DNA of 64,000 bases from Streptomyces sp. BK340 (lineage in GTDB: Bacteria; Actinomycetota; Actinomycetes; Streptomycetales; Streptomycetaceae), in the NCBI RefSeq assembly GCF_007827595.1, contig NZ_VISR01000012.1, positions 124,001 through 188,000 on the forward strand, given 5' to 3'. The notes beneath the pieces were generated by a model that made no database searches, was not told the origin of the DNA, and saw only the letters and a list, made by a program, of their open reading frames with translations. Both the position numbers and the translations under genes were made by a program. Shown here one piece after another: positions 26,190-33,313 of the stretch (the stretch's first letter is position 1; every line of letters starts with the position of its first letter).

Positions 26190-27083
26190 TCAGTTCGGCG
26201 TCCCGGACAGCAGGCCGAGCAGGTCGCCCGTCGCGTCGGCGGCGAGCAGAGCGGCGAGGGTGCCCAGGGCGAGCACGGCCAGCGCGGCGGGCCACAGCTG
26301 CGGGGGCGGGCTCGTCTGGAGCGCCGCGATCCGGCGGGAGACCGCACGGTCGGTGAAGTTCAGGGTGCACGCCGGGCGGGCCCGCCCGGCGGTGAGGGCG
26401 GCCCGGGCCAGGGCACGGGCGGTGGTCCGCCGGTTCCCGACGGCGGTCGCCGCCTGCTCGTCCGCCCAGCGCTCCACGAGGAAGACCACGGCCGAACGAA
26501 CCGGTGCGAGCAGCGGGTTGGCCGCCTCGGCCAGGGTCGCCGCGGTCACCAGCGGCCCGTGCCGGTGGGTCAGATGCGCGCGCTCGTGGGCGAGCAGCAC
26601 CCGTCGCTCGTCAGGCGCCAGCGCGCTCAGCATCGCCGAGGTGACCAGGATCCGGCCCGGCCGGCCGGGGATCGCGAACGCCTGCGGCACCTCGGAGGCG
26701 GCGACGATCAGCTCCGTGTCCGGGGGCTGCCCCGCACACAGCCGTCGCAGGGCCCGCCGGGTGCGCCGCTCGGCGCGCACCGCCCGGTGCACCCGCCACA
26801 CGACGACGGCCAGCGCCACCGCCGCGGCGACGCCGATCACCTCCGGCACCGGATCCACCAGCCGACGCCCGTCCTCGCGGGCCTCCCGCACCACCGGCGG
26901 CGCGTCCCCGACCAGCGCGGCGGCCAGCAGCACCAGCGTCCAGGTCGTGGCCGCGGCGGTCAGCACGGCGGCCGACGTCAGCACGCGCGCCGCGAGTGCG
27001 GGCGCCACGCGGCCGCCGATCACCGGCGCGGCGCCGGACAGCAGCAGCGACAGCAGCAGTGGGGTGTAGACGTCGAACCTCAT
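26190..27083 (-). CDS. M56-family membrane metallopeptidase (BlaR1/MecR1-like, no sensor domain)
   Basis: 297 residues, with membrane helices at the N-terminus (two in residues 5-60, one near 80-97) and C-terminus. The zinc motif HERAH is in VLLAHERAHLTHRHG, and the third ligand is likely the Glu of VERWADEQAA. In BlaR1 this domain cleaves the repressor after a penicillin-sensing domain is acylated; here that extracellular sensor is absent, as in many actinobacterial M56 proteins. The ATG overlaps the stop of the upstream BlaI-type gene, so the repressor and its candidate protease are made together. Signal unknown. Confidence 0.88.
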   Translation of the reverse strand: MRFDVYTPLLLSLLLSGAAPVIGGRVAPALAARVLTSAAVLTAAATTWTLVLLAAALVGDAPPVVREAREDGRRLVDPVPEVIGVAAAVALAVVVWRVHRAVRAERRTRRALRRLCAGQPPDTELIVAASEVPQAFAIPGRPGRILVTSAMLSALAPDERRVLLAHERAHLTHRHGPLVTAATLAEAANPLLAPVRSAVVFLVERWADEQAATAVGNRRTTARALARAALTAGRARPACTLNFTDRAVSRRIAALQTSPPPQLWPAALAVLALGTLAALLAADATGDLLGLLSGTPN

Positions 27084-27463
27084 GCGCCGCCTCCGGCGAG
27101 CAGTTCCCGCAGCGCCCGCTCCTCCTCGGGGCTCAGGCCGGTCACGAACTGCTGGAGCGCCGCGATCGGGTCCGGGACCCGGTCCAGGGCCTCGTGCATC
27201 GCCTCGGCGGTCAGCTCCGCCGCGTTCTTCGCGGGACGGTACGCGCCGCGCCGCCCGTCGGCGTCCCGCAGCACCAGGCCCTTGTCGTACAGGCGCTTGA
27301 GGATGGTGTGCACGGTGTTGTAGGCGAGTCCGCCGCCTATCCCGGTCTGGATCTCCGCCGGTGTCAGCGGCCGCTCCGTGGCCCAGAGTGCGGCCAGTAC
27401 CTCGCTCTCCAGCGCCCCGGCGCTGCGCCGCTCCGCCCTGTTGCGGGACCCTGTGCCAGCCAT
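27080..27463 (-). CDS. BlaI/MecI/CopY family transcriptional repressor
   Basis: 127 residues. The winged helix spans about 15-80: ALESEVLAALWATERPLTPAEIQ, then the recognition helix LAYNTVHTILKRLYDKGLV and the wing. The C-terminal dimerisation helices contain FVTGLSPEEERALRELL. It overlaps the M56 gene (ATGA). The 168-bp gap to the next, divergent gene holds two CTAC/GTAG dyads of the type this family binds, and similar dyads recur at 33146-33259. Likely autoregulated and inactivated by the partner peptidase. Confidence 0.9.
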   Translation of the reverse strand: MAGTGSRNRAERRSAGALESEVLAALWATERPLTPAEIQTGIGGGLAYNTVHTILKRLYDKGLVLRDADGRRGAYRPAKNAAELTAEAMHEALDRVPDPIAALQQFVTGLSPEEERALRELLAGGGA

Positions 27464-27583
27464 GCCCCAACCTTACAGCGCGTAGTGCCGTCGACCGGAT
27501 GGCCCTGTTCTCCCGACATGGGCCCGCGATCCGCGTTAGTTTGTCGGTGTTTTCCCCGATCCCGGTTCTCGGTCCTATGGGCT

Positions 27584-27615
27584 GTAGGGTGCAAGTCAAC
27601 CCTACGAGCTGTAGG
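27584..27615. promoter_or_regulatory. Overlapping BlaI-like dyads between the blaI-type gene and the GT-C gene
   Basis: GTAGGGT (27584-27590) and ACCCTAC (27599-27605) form one dyad; CCTAC (27601-27605) and GTAGG (27611-27615) form a second one sharing its arm. CTGTAGGG occurs twice, 27 bp apart. BlaI-family operators are built on CTACA/TGTAG arms. The site is 17 bp ahead of the downstream ATG and ~120 bp ahead of the repressor gene. Confidence 0.6.
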
Positions 27616-27631
27616 GGGAAGAGGGGTAATC

Positions 27632-29119
27632 ATGATCGGCAGCGCGCACGCCACAGCCGACACGGCCCGGCGAGAGCGCTCGGGCCGCCCGTCCGCCGGC
27701 ACCGGACGGGCCCGCGTCACCTGGCCGCTCGCGGCCGTCGCGGCGGCCTTCGCACTGGCCCAACTGCTCCTGGTCCGGCCCGGCATGGGCCTCGGCTGGG
27801 ACGAGACGGTGTACGTCAGCCAGGTCAGCGGACACGTTCCGGCCGCCTTCTTCAGCGCACCCCGCGCGCGGGGCGTCTCCCTGCTGGTCGCGCCCGTCGC
27901 CGCCTGGTCCTCCTCGACCGCGCTGCTCCGGGTCTACCTCGCGCTGCTGTCCGGTCTCGCCCTCTTCCTGGCCCTGCGCGCCTGGCGGGGCCTGTTCCCC
28001 GTCCCGGTGCTCGCCCTCGCCGGCGCCCTGTTCGCCTCCCTGTGGGTGACCCTGTTCTACGGTCCCCAGGCCATGCCCAACTACTGGGTGGCCGTCGGAG
28101 CCCTCGCCGCCGTGGCCTGCTTCCTGCGCGCCCGCGCCGACCGGGCCGACCGCGCCGCACTGTGGGGCCTGGGCGCGAGCGCGGCACTGCTGGCCTGGAT
28201 GCGCCCCGTGGACGCCGTCTGGGTCACCCTGCCGCTCCTCGCCCTCGCCCTGGTGCGCCGCCACTGGCGCCCCCTCCTCGTCCTCCTCACCGGGCTCGCC
28301 GCCGGAGCGCTCGAGTGGGTGATCGAGGCGTACGTCAGCTACGGCGGCCTCGCCCGGCGCCTCGCCGACGGCTCCGCGATCCAGGGCGGACTCGGCCTGC
28401 ACTTCGCCGTCGTCGACCAGTTGCGCAGCCTCGGCGGGCGGGCGCTGTGCCGGCCGTGCACGGGAGCGCTGCCCAGCCCGGTGATCACCGTCTGGTGGTT
28501 CGTGCTGCCCGTACTCGCCGCGCTCGGCCTCACGGTCGCGGTCCGGGCCCGGCGCACGACACCGACCCTGCTGTCTCTCGCCTGCGCGGCCACGGCAGCC
28601 GTCCCCTACCTGTTCCTGATCGGCTACGCGGCGCCCCGCTTCCTGCTCCCCGCCTACGCCCTGCTGTCGATCCCCGTCGCCGTCGCGCTCGTCCATCTGG
28701 TGACCGCGCCCGCCCGGGCCTGGCGGCCGGTGGTCGCCGGCCTGCTGGCGCTCGGGCTCGCCGCCCACCTCGCGGTGCAACTCGCCGTCCTGACACGCAC
28801 CGTGGACCGCACCACCGACGCCCACCGCGACTGGTCCCGCACCGCCGCAGCGCTGCACGGGCTCGGCGTCCGCTCGCCCTGCCTGGTCACCGGGCACGAG
28901 GCCATCCCGGTGGCGTTCTACGCCGGCTGTTCCTCGGCGGCGACGAGCGGGCACAACGCCAACAGCACGGCAGGGGCCATCACCCGCACCGCGCGCCACA
29001 CCCCGGTCGCCGCTCTGGTGCCCGCGGGCTCCCGGCCACCCCGGTACGCCCGCTCGTGGCCCTCCGTGCCGCTCGACGGACTGCTCCTCTACTACGCCGT
29101 ACCGGAGGGCGGCCCATGA
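27632..29119 (+). CDS. GT-C-like integral membrane glycosyltransferase (putative)
   Basis: 495 residues with ~11 membrane helices. The first periplasmic-side loop has GLGWDETVYVSQVSG, where the Asp-Glu pair matches the catalytic position of GT39/GT83-type enzymes. A conserved-looking LLAWMRPVDAVW lies near 190 and a Cys-containing pair (ALCRPCTG) near 270. The ATG has agaggggtaa before it. The gene directly follows the BlaI-like dyads, so the repressor could control it. Thirty-four bases downstream lies an LPG-synthase-like membrane protein; together they suggest envelope glycolipid modification. Confidence 0.65.
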   Translation: MIGSAHATADTARRERSGRPSAGTGRARVTWPLAAVAAAFALAQLLLVRPGMGLGWDETVYVSQVSGHVPAAFFSAPRARGVSLLVAPVAAWSSSTALLRVYLALLSGLALFLALRAWRGLFPVPVLALAGALFASLWVTLFYGPQAMPNYWVAVGALAAVACFLRARADRADRAALWGLGASAALLAWMRPVDAVWVTLPLLALALVRRHWRPLLVLLTGLAAGALEWVIEAYVSYGGLARRLADGSAIQGGLGLHFAVVDQLRSLGGRALCRPCTGALPSPVITVWWFVLPVLAALGLTVAVRARRTTPTLLSLACAATAAVPYLFLIGYAAPRFLLPAYALLSIPVAVALVHLVTAPARAWRPVVAGLLALGLAAHLAVQLAVLTRTVDRTTDAHRDWSRTAAALHGLGVRSPCLVTGHEAIPVAFYAGCSSAATSGHNANSTAGAITRTARHTPVAALVPAGSRPPRYARSWPSVPLDGLLLYYAVPEGGP

Positions 29120-29153
29120 CCTGGCGCCGTGGCAGACACGGGGGAGGCGGCCG

Positions 29154-30158
29154 ATGACCCAGCACGCCGTACAGGAGGCACCGCGGGACGCGCTCGACCC
29201 CGGGGCCGGCGCGCTCCCGACCGCTCCCGCGGACCTCGCCGCCGGCCGCCGCCGGGCCTGCTGGCACACGTTGGCCTGCCTCGCCGTCCTGCTGGGCGCG
29301 GCCTACGTGGCAAGACGGCACTGGCCCACGGTGGAGACCGGGGCATTGCGGCTGGCCGTGGCCGACGAGGGGTGGCTGCTGCTCGGCGCGGTGGCGGCGG
29401 TCGGCACCTGGGCGGCCTCGGCGCTCGCCCAGCAGGGCGCGGTCGCCCGACGGCTACCCGGACCGCGGCTGCTCGCGGCCCAGTTCGCCGCCTCCGCCGC
29501 CAACCACCTGCTGCCCGCCGGGCTCGGCGCCGGCGCGGTGAACCTGCGCTTCCTGATGCGCTGCGGGCTGCCGGCGGGCCGCTCGGCCGGTGCGCTCGCC
29601 GTCAAGGCCACCGCCGGAGCCGTCGTCCGTCTCGTCCTGATCGCGGTGCTCGCTCCGCTCTGCCCGGGCCTGCTGCGGGTCCCGCACGTCTCCCCGGCCG
29701 CGGTCGCCGCCGTGCTCGGCGCCGCCGTCCTGCTGGTGGCGCTCCTGGCCGGTCCGCTGCGCCCGCGCTGCCGCCGCGCGCTCGCCTGCGTGCTGGCCGA
29801 CATCCGTACCGTGCACGCCTGCCCGGCCCGTGCCGCCGCCCTGTGGGGCGGCTCGCTGGCCTTCACCGCCCTGCACTGCCTGGTGCTCATCTCCGTCGCC
29901 CAGGCCGTCCAGCTGCCCCTGCCCCCGCTCCAGGTGGCCCTGCTGTACCTCGCCGCCAGCTGCGCGGCCGCCCTGCTGCCCACCCCGGGCGGGCTCGGCT
30001 CCCTGGACGCCGCCCTCGCCCTCGCGCTGACCGTGTCCGGCGCGCCCGCCGCGACCGCGGCCTCCGCCGTACTCGGCTACCGGCTGCTCACCGTGTGGCT
30101 GCCGCTGCTCCCGGGCCTCCTCGTACTGGCGGTGCTCGTCCGGCGCAAGGCCCTGTGA
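29154..30158 (+). CDS. Lysylphosphatidylglycerol synthase TM-region / UPF0104 membrane protein
   Basis: 334 residues with eight or so helices. Family signatures are QFAASAANHLLPAGLGAGAV (about 100-120) and the C-terminal PTPGGLGSLDAALALAL. These proteins resemble the flippase half of MprF and archaeal AglD and are thought to move or modify polyprenyl or phospholipid-linked sugars. No catalytic aminoacyl-transfer domain is present. It is preceded by ggggaggcggccg and follows the glycosyltransferase by 34 bp, so the two are probably one operon. Confidence 0.82.
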   Translation: MTQHAVQEAPRDALDPGAGALPTAPADLAAGRRRACWHTLACLAVLLGAAYVARRHWPTVETGALRLAVADEGWLLLGAVAAVGTWAASALAQQGAVARRLPGPRLLAAQFAASAANHLLPAGLGAGAVNLRFLMRCGLPAGRSAGALAVKATAGAVVRLVLIAVLAPLCPGLLRVPHVSPAAVAAVLGAAVLLVALLAGPLRPRCRRALACVLADIRTVHACPARAAALWGGSLAFTALHCLVLISVAQAVQLPLPPLQVALLYLAASCAAALLPTPGGLGSLDAALALALTVSGAPAATAASAVLGYRLLTVWLPLLPGLLVLAVLVRRKAL

Positions 30159-30233
30159 GCGGACGGGAGTTTCCCGGACGCCCGCGCCAGGTAGGAGACG
30201 AACGGGGCCTGGCGGCACAGGAGGGGGAACGGC

Positions 30234-31088
30234 ATGACGGAGCGTCACATCGCGGGGCGGCCGGCGGAGGAGTTCTTCACGCCCGGCAGCTCGTCCTTCA
30301 CCGAGTTCCTGGCCGCACACCGGCCCGCCCTGCTGCCCACCGCCCCGCCGTTCCCCGACGGGGTCCGCGCCGCGCCCGGCAGCATCCCGCACGGCACCAC
30401 CGTGCTCGCCCTCACCTTCCGCCACGGCGTGCTGATCGCCGGCGACCGCCGGGCCACCATGGGCAACCTCATCGCGCAGCGTGACCTGGAGAAGGTGCAC
30501 CCGGCCGACGACCACACGGCTGTCGCCTTCGCCGGAACCGTCGGCCTCGCGCTCGACATGGTGCGGCTCTATCGGGTCGAACTCACGCACTTCGAGAAGA
30601 TCGAGGGCACCCCGATGTCCCTGGCGGCCAAGGCGACCCGCCTTGCGGCCATGATCCGGCAGAACCTCGCCCAGGCCATGCAGGGCCTCGCCGTCGTCCC
30701 GCTGCTCGCCGGTTACGACGCCACCGCACCCGAGGGCGGCCGCGGCCGCATCTTCTCCTTCGACGCGGCCGGCGGTCTGTACGAGAAACAGCACTTCCAC
30801 GCCGAGGGCTCCGGCTCCCCGTACGCCCGGGGCGCGCTGAAGAAGCTGTTCCGGCCGGACCTCACCCGCCGCGAAGCCGCCCTGGCCGCGCTCCAGGCGC
30901 TGTACGACGCCGCCGACGACGACTCGGCCACCGGCGGCCCGGACCTGAACCGCCGTATCTTCCCCATCGTCTCGGTCATCACCGAGGACGGTTTCGAGCG
31001 GCTGCCCGAGGCCGAGACCGAGGAGCTGAGCCGCGAGATGGTCCAGCAGCGCAGCGGCCGCCCGGACGGCCCGCACGCCGCAGCCTGA
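30234..31088 (+). CDS. prcB: Proteasome beta subunit, stand-alone paralogue
   Basis: 284 residues. A 54-residue propeptide ends in HG before Thr55 (HGTTVLAL), which would be the N-terminal nucleophile after self-cleavage. Counting from it, Asp17 (GDRRAT, residue 71) and Lys33 (DLEKV, residue 87) are in place, and the GSGS motif at GSGSPYARG is near residue 198. All catalytic residues of a 20S beta subunit are therefore kept. In actinobacteria prcB normally sits directly before prcA and after dop/pup; none of these is here. Neighbours are membrane genes. Either a second, variant beta subunit or a relocated gene. Confidence 0.9.
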   Translation: MTERHIAGRPAEEFFTPGSSSFTEFLAAHRPALLPTAPPFPDGVRAAPGSIPHGTTVLALTFRHGVLIAGDRRATMGNLIAQRDLEKVHPADDHTAVAFAGTVGLALDMVRLYRVELTHFEKIEGTPMSLAAKATRLAAMIRQNLAQAMQGLAVVPLLAGYDATAPEGGRGRIFSFDAAGGLYEKQHFHAEGSGSPYARGALKKLFRPDLTRREAALAALQALYDAADDDSATGGPDLNRRIFPIVSVITEDGFERLPEAETEELSREMVQQRSGRPDGPHAAA

Positions 31089-31146
31089 CCCCAGGGCCTG
31101 TCCGGCCATCCCCGGGCCCATGTCCTCGGGGCACGTCGGGACGCGT

Positions 31147-31827
31147 TCAGTCCGGGCCCGGCTCGCCGTCGCCAGGGGTGGTGCTCAGGCGCGGGAGCAG
31201 CCACCAGGCCGCCGCGCACAGCCACAGGCCGAGCCAGCCTGCGGCGAACAGCCAGCCGCCGAGCACGTCGGTGAACCAGTGCACGCCGAGGAAGACCCGC
31301 GTCAGGCCCACCCCAGCCCCCCAGCAGGCGACCGCGAGGCAGAGCGGTATGCGGCCGTACGGGGCGCGCAGGCACAGCGCGGTGATCACCAGACCGGCCG
31401 TCAGCGCAGCCGTGGTGGCGTGCCCCGACGGGAACGCCCAGCCGGAGGCGTGGGTCTGCCAGTCGGACAAGGGCGGGCGGGCCCGGTGGAACAGCTCCAT
31501 GACGCCGTACCGGGCGGCCTGGCCGGTGGCGAGGCAGGTGGCCATGAGCAGCGCGCCGACCAGCCGCTCCCACCGGTCGCGGCCGGTCAGCAGCCCGGCC
31601 ACGACGACCACCGCGTACGGGAAGACTCCCGTGCCGGTGGCGGTCAGCCCGCGGGCGACGGCGACGGCCATCGCCGGCCGGTGGCCGACGGACCAGGTCA
31701 GCAGGCCGTGGTCGAAGAACAGCGGGGAGCCGTGCCGGCCGTGGACGATCAACGCCAGTACGGCGAACGCCGCCCAGGCGCTGATCGCGAGGCTGCCCGC
31801 CAGTGCCGCGAGGGTCTTGCTGTTCAT
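31147..31827 (-). CDS. PAP2-family membrane phosphatase
   Basis: 226 residues, six membrane helices. The three phosphatase motifs are complete: RYGVMELFHRARPP, WAFPSGHATT and TRVFLGVHWFTDVLGG (R-x5-H-x3-D). Such proteins dephosphorylate undecaprenyl pyrophosphate or phosphatidate at the outer face of the membrane. It overlaps by 4 bases the end of another PAP2 gene upstream, itself overlapping a DedA gene. Confidence 0.88.
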   Translation of the reverse strand: MNSKTLAALAGSLAISAWAAFAVLALIVHGRHGSPLFFDHGLLTWSVGHRPAMAVAVARGLTATGTGVFPYAVVVVAGLLTGRDRWERLVGALLMATCLATGQAARYGVMELFHRARPPLSDWQTHASGWAFPSGHATTAALTAGLVITALCLRAPYGRIPLCLAVACWGAGVGLTRVFLGVHWFTDVLGGWLFAAGWLGLWLCAAAWWLLPRLSTTPGDGEPGPD

Positions 31828-32426
31828 GACACCAGCAGCGGACGCAGTCCGGTCTCCGCCAGCCGTTCGGCCAGTCCCCGCGACCGACGGCGGAGCACGG
31901 TCATCACCAGAGCGGCGACCAGGCCGCCGGCGAGGGCTCCCACGAGAACGTCGTGCGGATAGTGGACGCCCACCCAGACCCGGGAGGCCGCCATGGCCAC
32001 GGCGAACCCGGAGGCGAGGAGCCCCAGCCGGCGGGAGACGAAGAACAGGGCGACCGCCGCGGCGAACGCGATCGCGGTGTGATTGCTGGGGAACGACCAG
32101 TCACCCGGCGCCGGACACGCCTCCAGGGTGTGGAAGGGCAGGCCCCGGCAGGGCCGGTCCTCCCGGACCAGCGCCTTCAGCCCGGCGTCCGCGCCGAAGG
32201 CCACCAGCACCGCCACCGGCACGGCCAGCGCCGTCAGGCCCGCCGTGGCGTCGACCCTGCGGGCCCGCCACCAGCCCACGACCATGAGCAGCGCGAACAC
32301 CGCCAGGCCGTACGTCGACCACACCGTGACGACGTCGTCCAGCCGGTCGGGGGCGCGGTGGGCGAGATCCACCACGTCCTGGTAGAGCGGCCCGTCGACC
32401 GACGAACCCGTGAGCGCAAGGATCAT
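31824..32426 (-). CDS. PAP2-family membrane phosphatase, second copy
   Basis: 200 residues, five or six helices. Motifs: GLKALVREDRPCRG, SFPSNHTAIAFA (PSNH rather than PSGH, as in BcrC-type undecaprenyl pyrophosphatases) and SRVWVGVHYPHDVLVG. The ATG at 32426 has a perfect AAGGAGG at 7 bases and overlaps the DedA stop region (ATGA-type coupling). Longer in-frame extensions to 32912 are read-through of the DedA region and rejected. It is not a close duplicate of the 226-residue neighbour: motif residues differ. Confidence 0.85.
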   Translation of the reverse strand: MILALTGSSVDGPLYQDVVDLAHRAPDRLDDVVTVWSTYGLAVFALLMVVGWWRARRVDATAGLTALAVPVAVLVAFGADAGLKALVREDRPCRGLPFHTLEACPAPGDWSFPSNHTAIAFAAAVALFFVSRRLGLLASGFAVAMAASRVWVGVHYPHDVLVGALAGGLVAALVMTVLRRRSRGLAERLAETGLRPLLVS

Positions 32427-33085
32427 CCGCGTGCCTCCTTGGCGGCCCTGCGGGAGCGCAGCACCTCGGCGGCGAGCGGGACGAGCGACACGACGACGAT
32501 CAGTGCGATCACCGGCAACAGGTACTTGTCCACGTTCGGGATCGAGGAGCCCAGCGCGTATCCGGCCAGGGTGAGGCCGATGCTCCACGCGAGTCCGCCC
32601 GCCACCTGCCAGAGAGTGAACGTCCGGGCCGGCACGCCCAGCGCGCCCGCCATCGGGTTCAGCACCGTCCGTACCACCGGGACGAAGCGGGCCAGCACGA
32701 TCGCCTTCGCGTGTCCGTAGCGCTCCAGCAGCTCCTCGGCGCGTTGCGCGCCCTCGTGCAGCCGGGCCGACCGGCTGCGGGCCAGCAGGGTGCCGCCCGC
32801 CTTGCGGCCGAGCAGGTACCCGCACTGCGAACCCGCGAGCGCGCCGACCACCGCGGCGGCCAGCAGTGGCCCGAGCGAGAGGTGCACGCCCCGGTCGGAC
32901 GTGCCCGTGCACAGCAGCCCCGCCGTGAACAGCAGGGAGTCGCCGGGCAGGAAGAAGCCGATCAGCAGGCCCGTCTCGGCGAACAGCACCACCCCGACGC
33001 CGATCACGCCGAAGGCGGCCAGCAGGGAGTGCGCGTCGAACACGTTGACCGCGAGCTGTGACGACAGATCTGAGGGGGTGGCCAT
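32423..33085 (-). CDS. DedA family membrane protein
   Basis: 220 residues. The SNARE-associated (VTT) domain shows FFLPGDSLLFTAGLL and ARFVPVVRTVLNPMAGALG, with the conserved Arg and Pro of a half-hairpin. DedA proteins are now seen as scramblases/flippases for undecaprenyl phosphate or phosphatidylethanolamine; followed by two PAP2 phosphatases, this operon fits lipid-carrier recycling. The 228-bp gap to the divergent iron operon is filled with CTAC/GTAG dyads and an iron-box-like palindrome. Confidence 0.88.
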   Translation of the reverse strand: MATPSDLSSQLAVNVFDAHSLLAAFGVIGVGVVLFAETGLLIGFFLPGDSLLFTAGLLCTGTSDRGVHLSLGPLLAAAVVGALAGSQCGYLLGRKAGGTLLARSRSARLHEGAQRAEELLERYGHAKAIVLARFVPVVRTVLNPMAGALGVPARTFTLWQVAGGLAWSIGLTLAGYALGSSIPNVDKYLLPVIALIVVVSLVPLAAEVLRSRRAAKEARG

Positions 33086-33145
33086 CGCCGCACGCCCTTT
33101 CCTCGGTTACTTCTGACTCGGTTGCTTCTTCTCGACTGCTTCCGA

Positions 33146-33180
33146 CTACACATGTGTAGACCGTCTACCGAACTGTAGAC
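33146..33180. promoter_or_regulatory. Two CTAC/GTAG dyads upstream of the DedA operon
   Basis: CTACACATGTGTAG (33146-33159) is a perfect 14-bp palindrome, nearly the textbook BlaI/MecI operator (TACA-N2-TGTA). Just after it GTCTAC (33163-33168) and GTAGAC (33175-33180) form a second dyad. They lie ~60-95 bp upstream of the DedA start. Confidence 0.65.
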
Positions 33181-33239
33181 GATTCGAGTGTGTACGTAGT
33201 TCCCGGCCTTTGCCCGCCCATTGCCGCTTCATGACTGAC

Positions 33240-33259
33240 TGACTACACCCCTGTAGTCA
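33240..33259. promoter_or_regulatory. Third CTACA/TGTAG dyad, near the iron operon
   Basis: TGACTACA-CCCC-TGTAGTCA (33240-33259), 8-bp arms without mismatch, again built on CTACA/TGTAG. It lies 55 bp ahead of the EfeU start and 154 bp from the DedA start. Confidence 0.65.
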
Positions 33260-33276
33260 TGATGGTCGACGAAGGT

Positions 33277-33288
33277 AAGGCATGCCTT
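33277..33288. promoter_or_regulatory. Iron-box-like palindrome before the EfeUO-EfeB operon
   Basis: AAGGCATGCCTT is a perfect 12-bp palindrome inside a looser dyad (33273-33294) resembling DtxR/IdeR/DmdR boxes (TTAGG-TTAGGCTAACC-TAA type). It lies 25 bp ahead of the iron permease start, where a repressor would block transcription when iron is replete. Confidence 0.55.
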
Positions 33289-33313
33289 CACTAAGTTGGG
33301 AGGGCTGCCGGGC

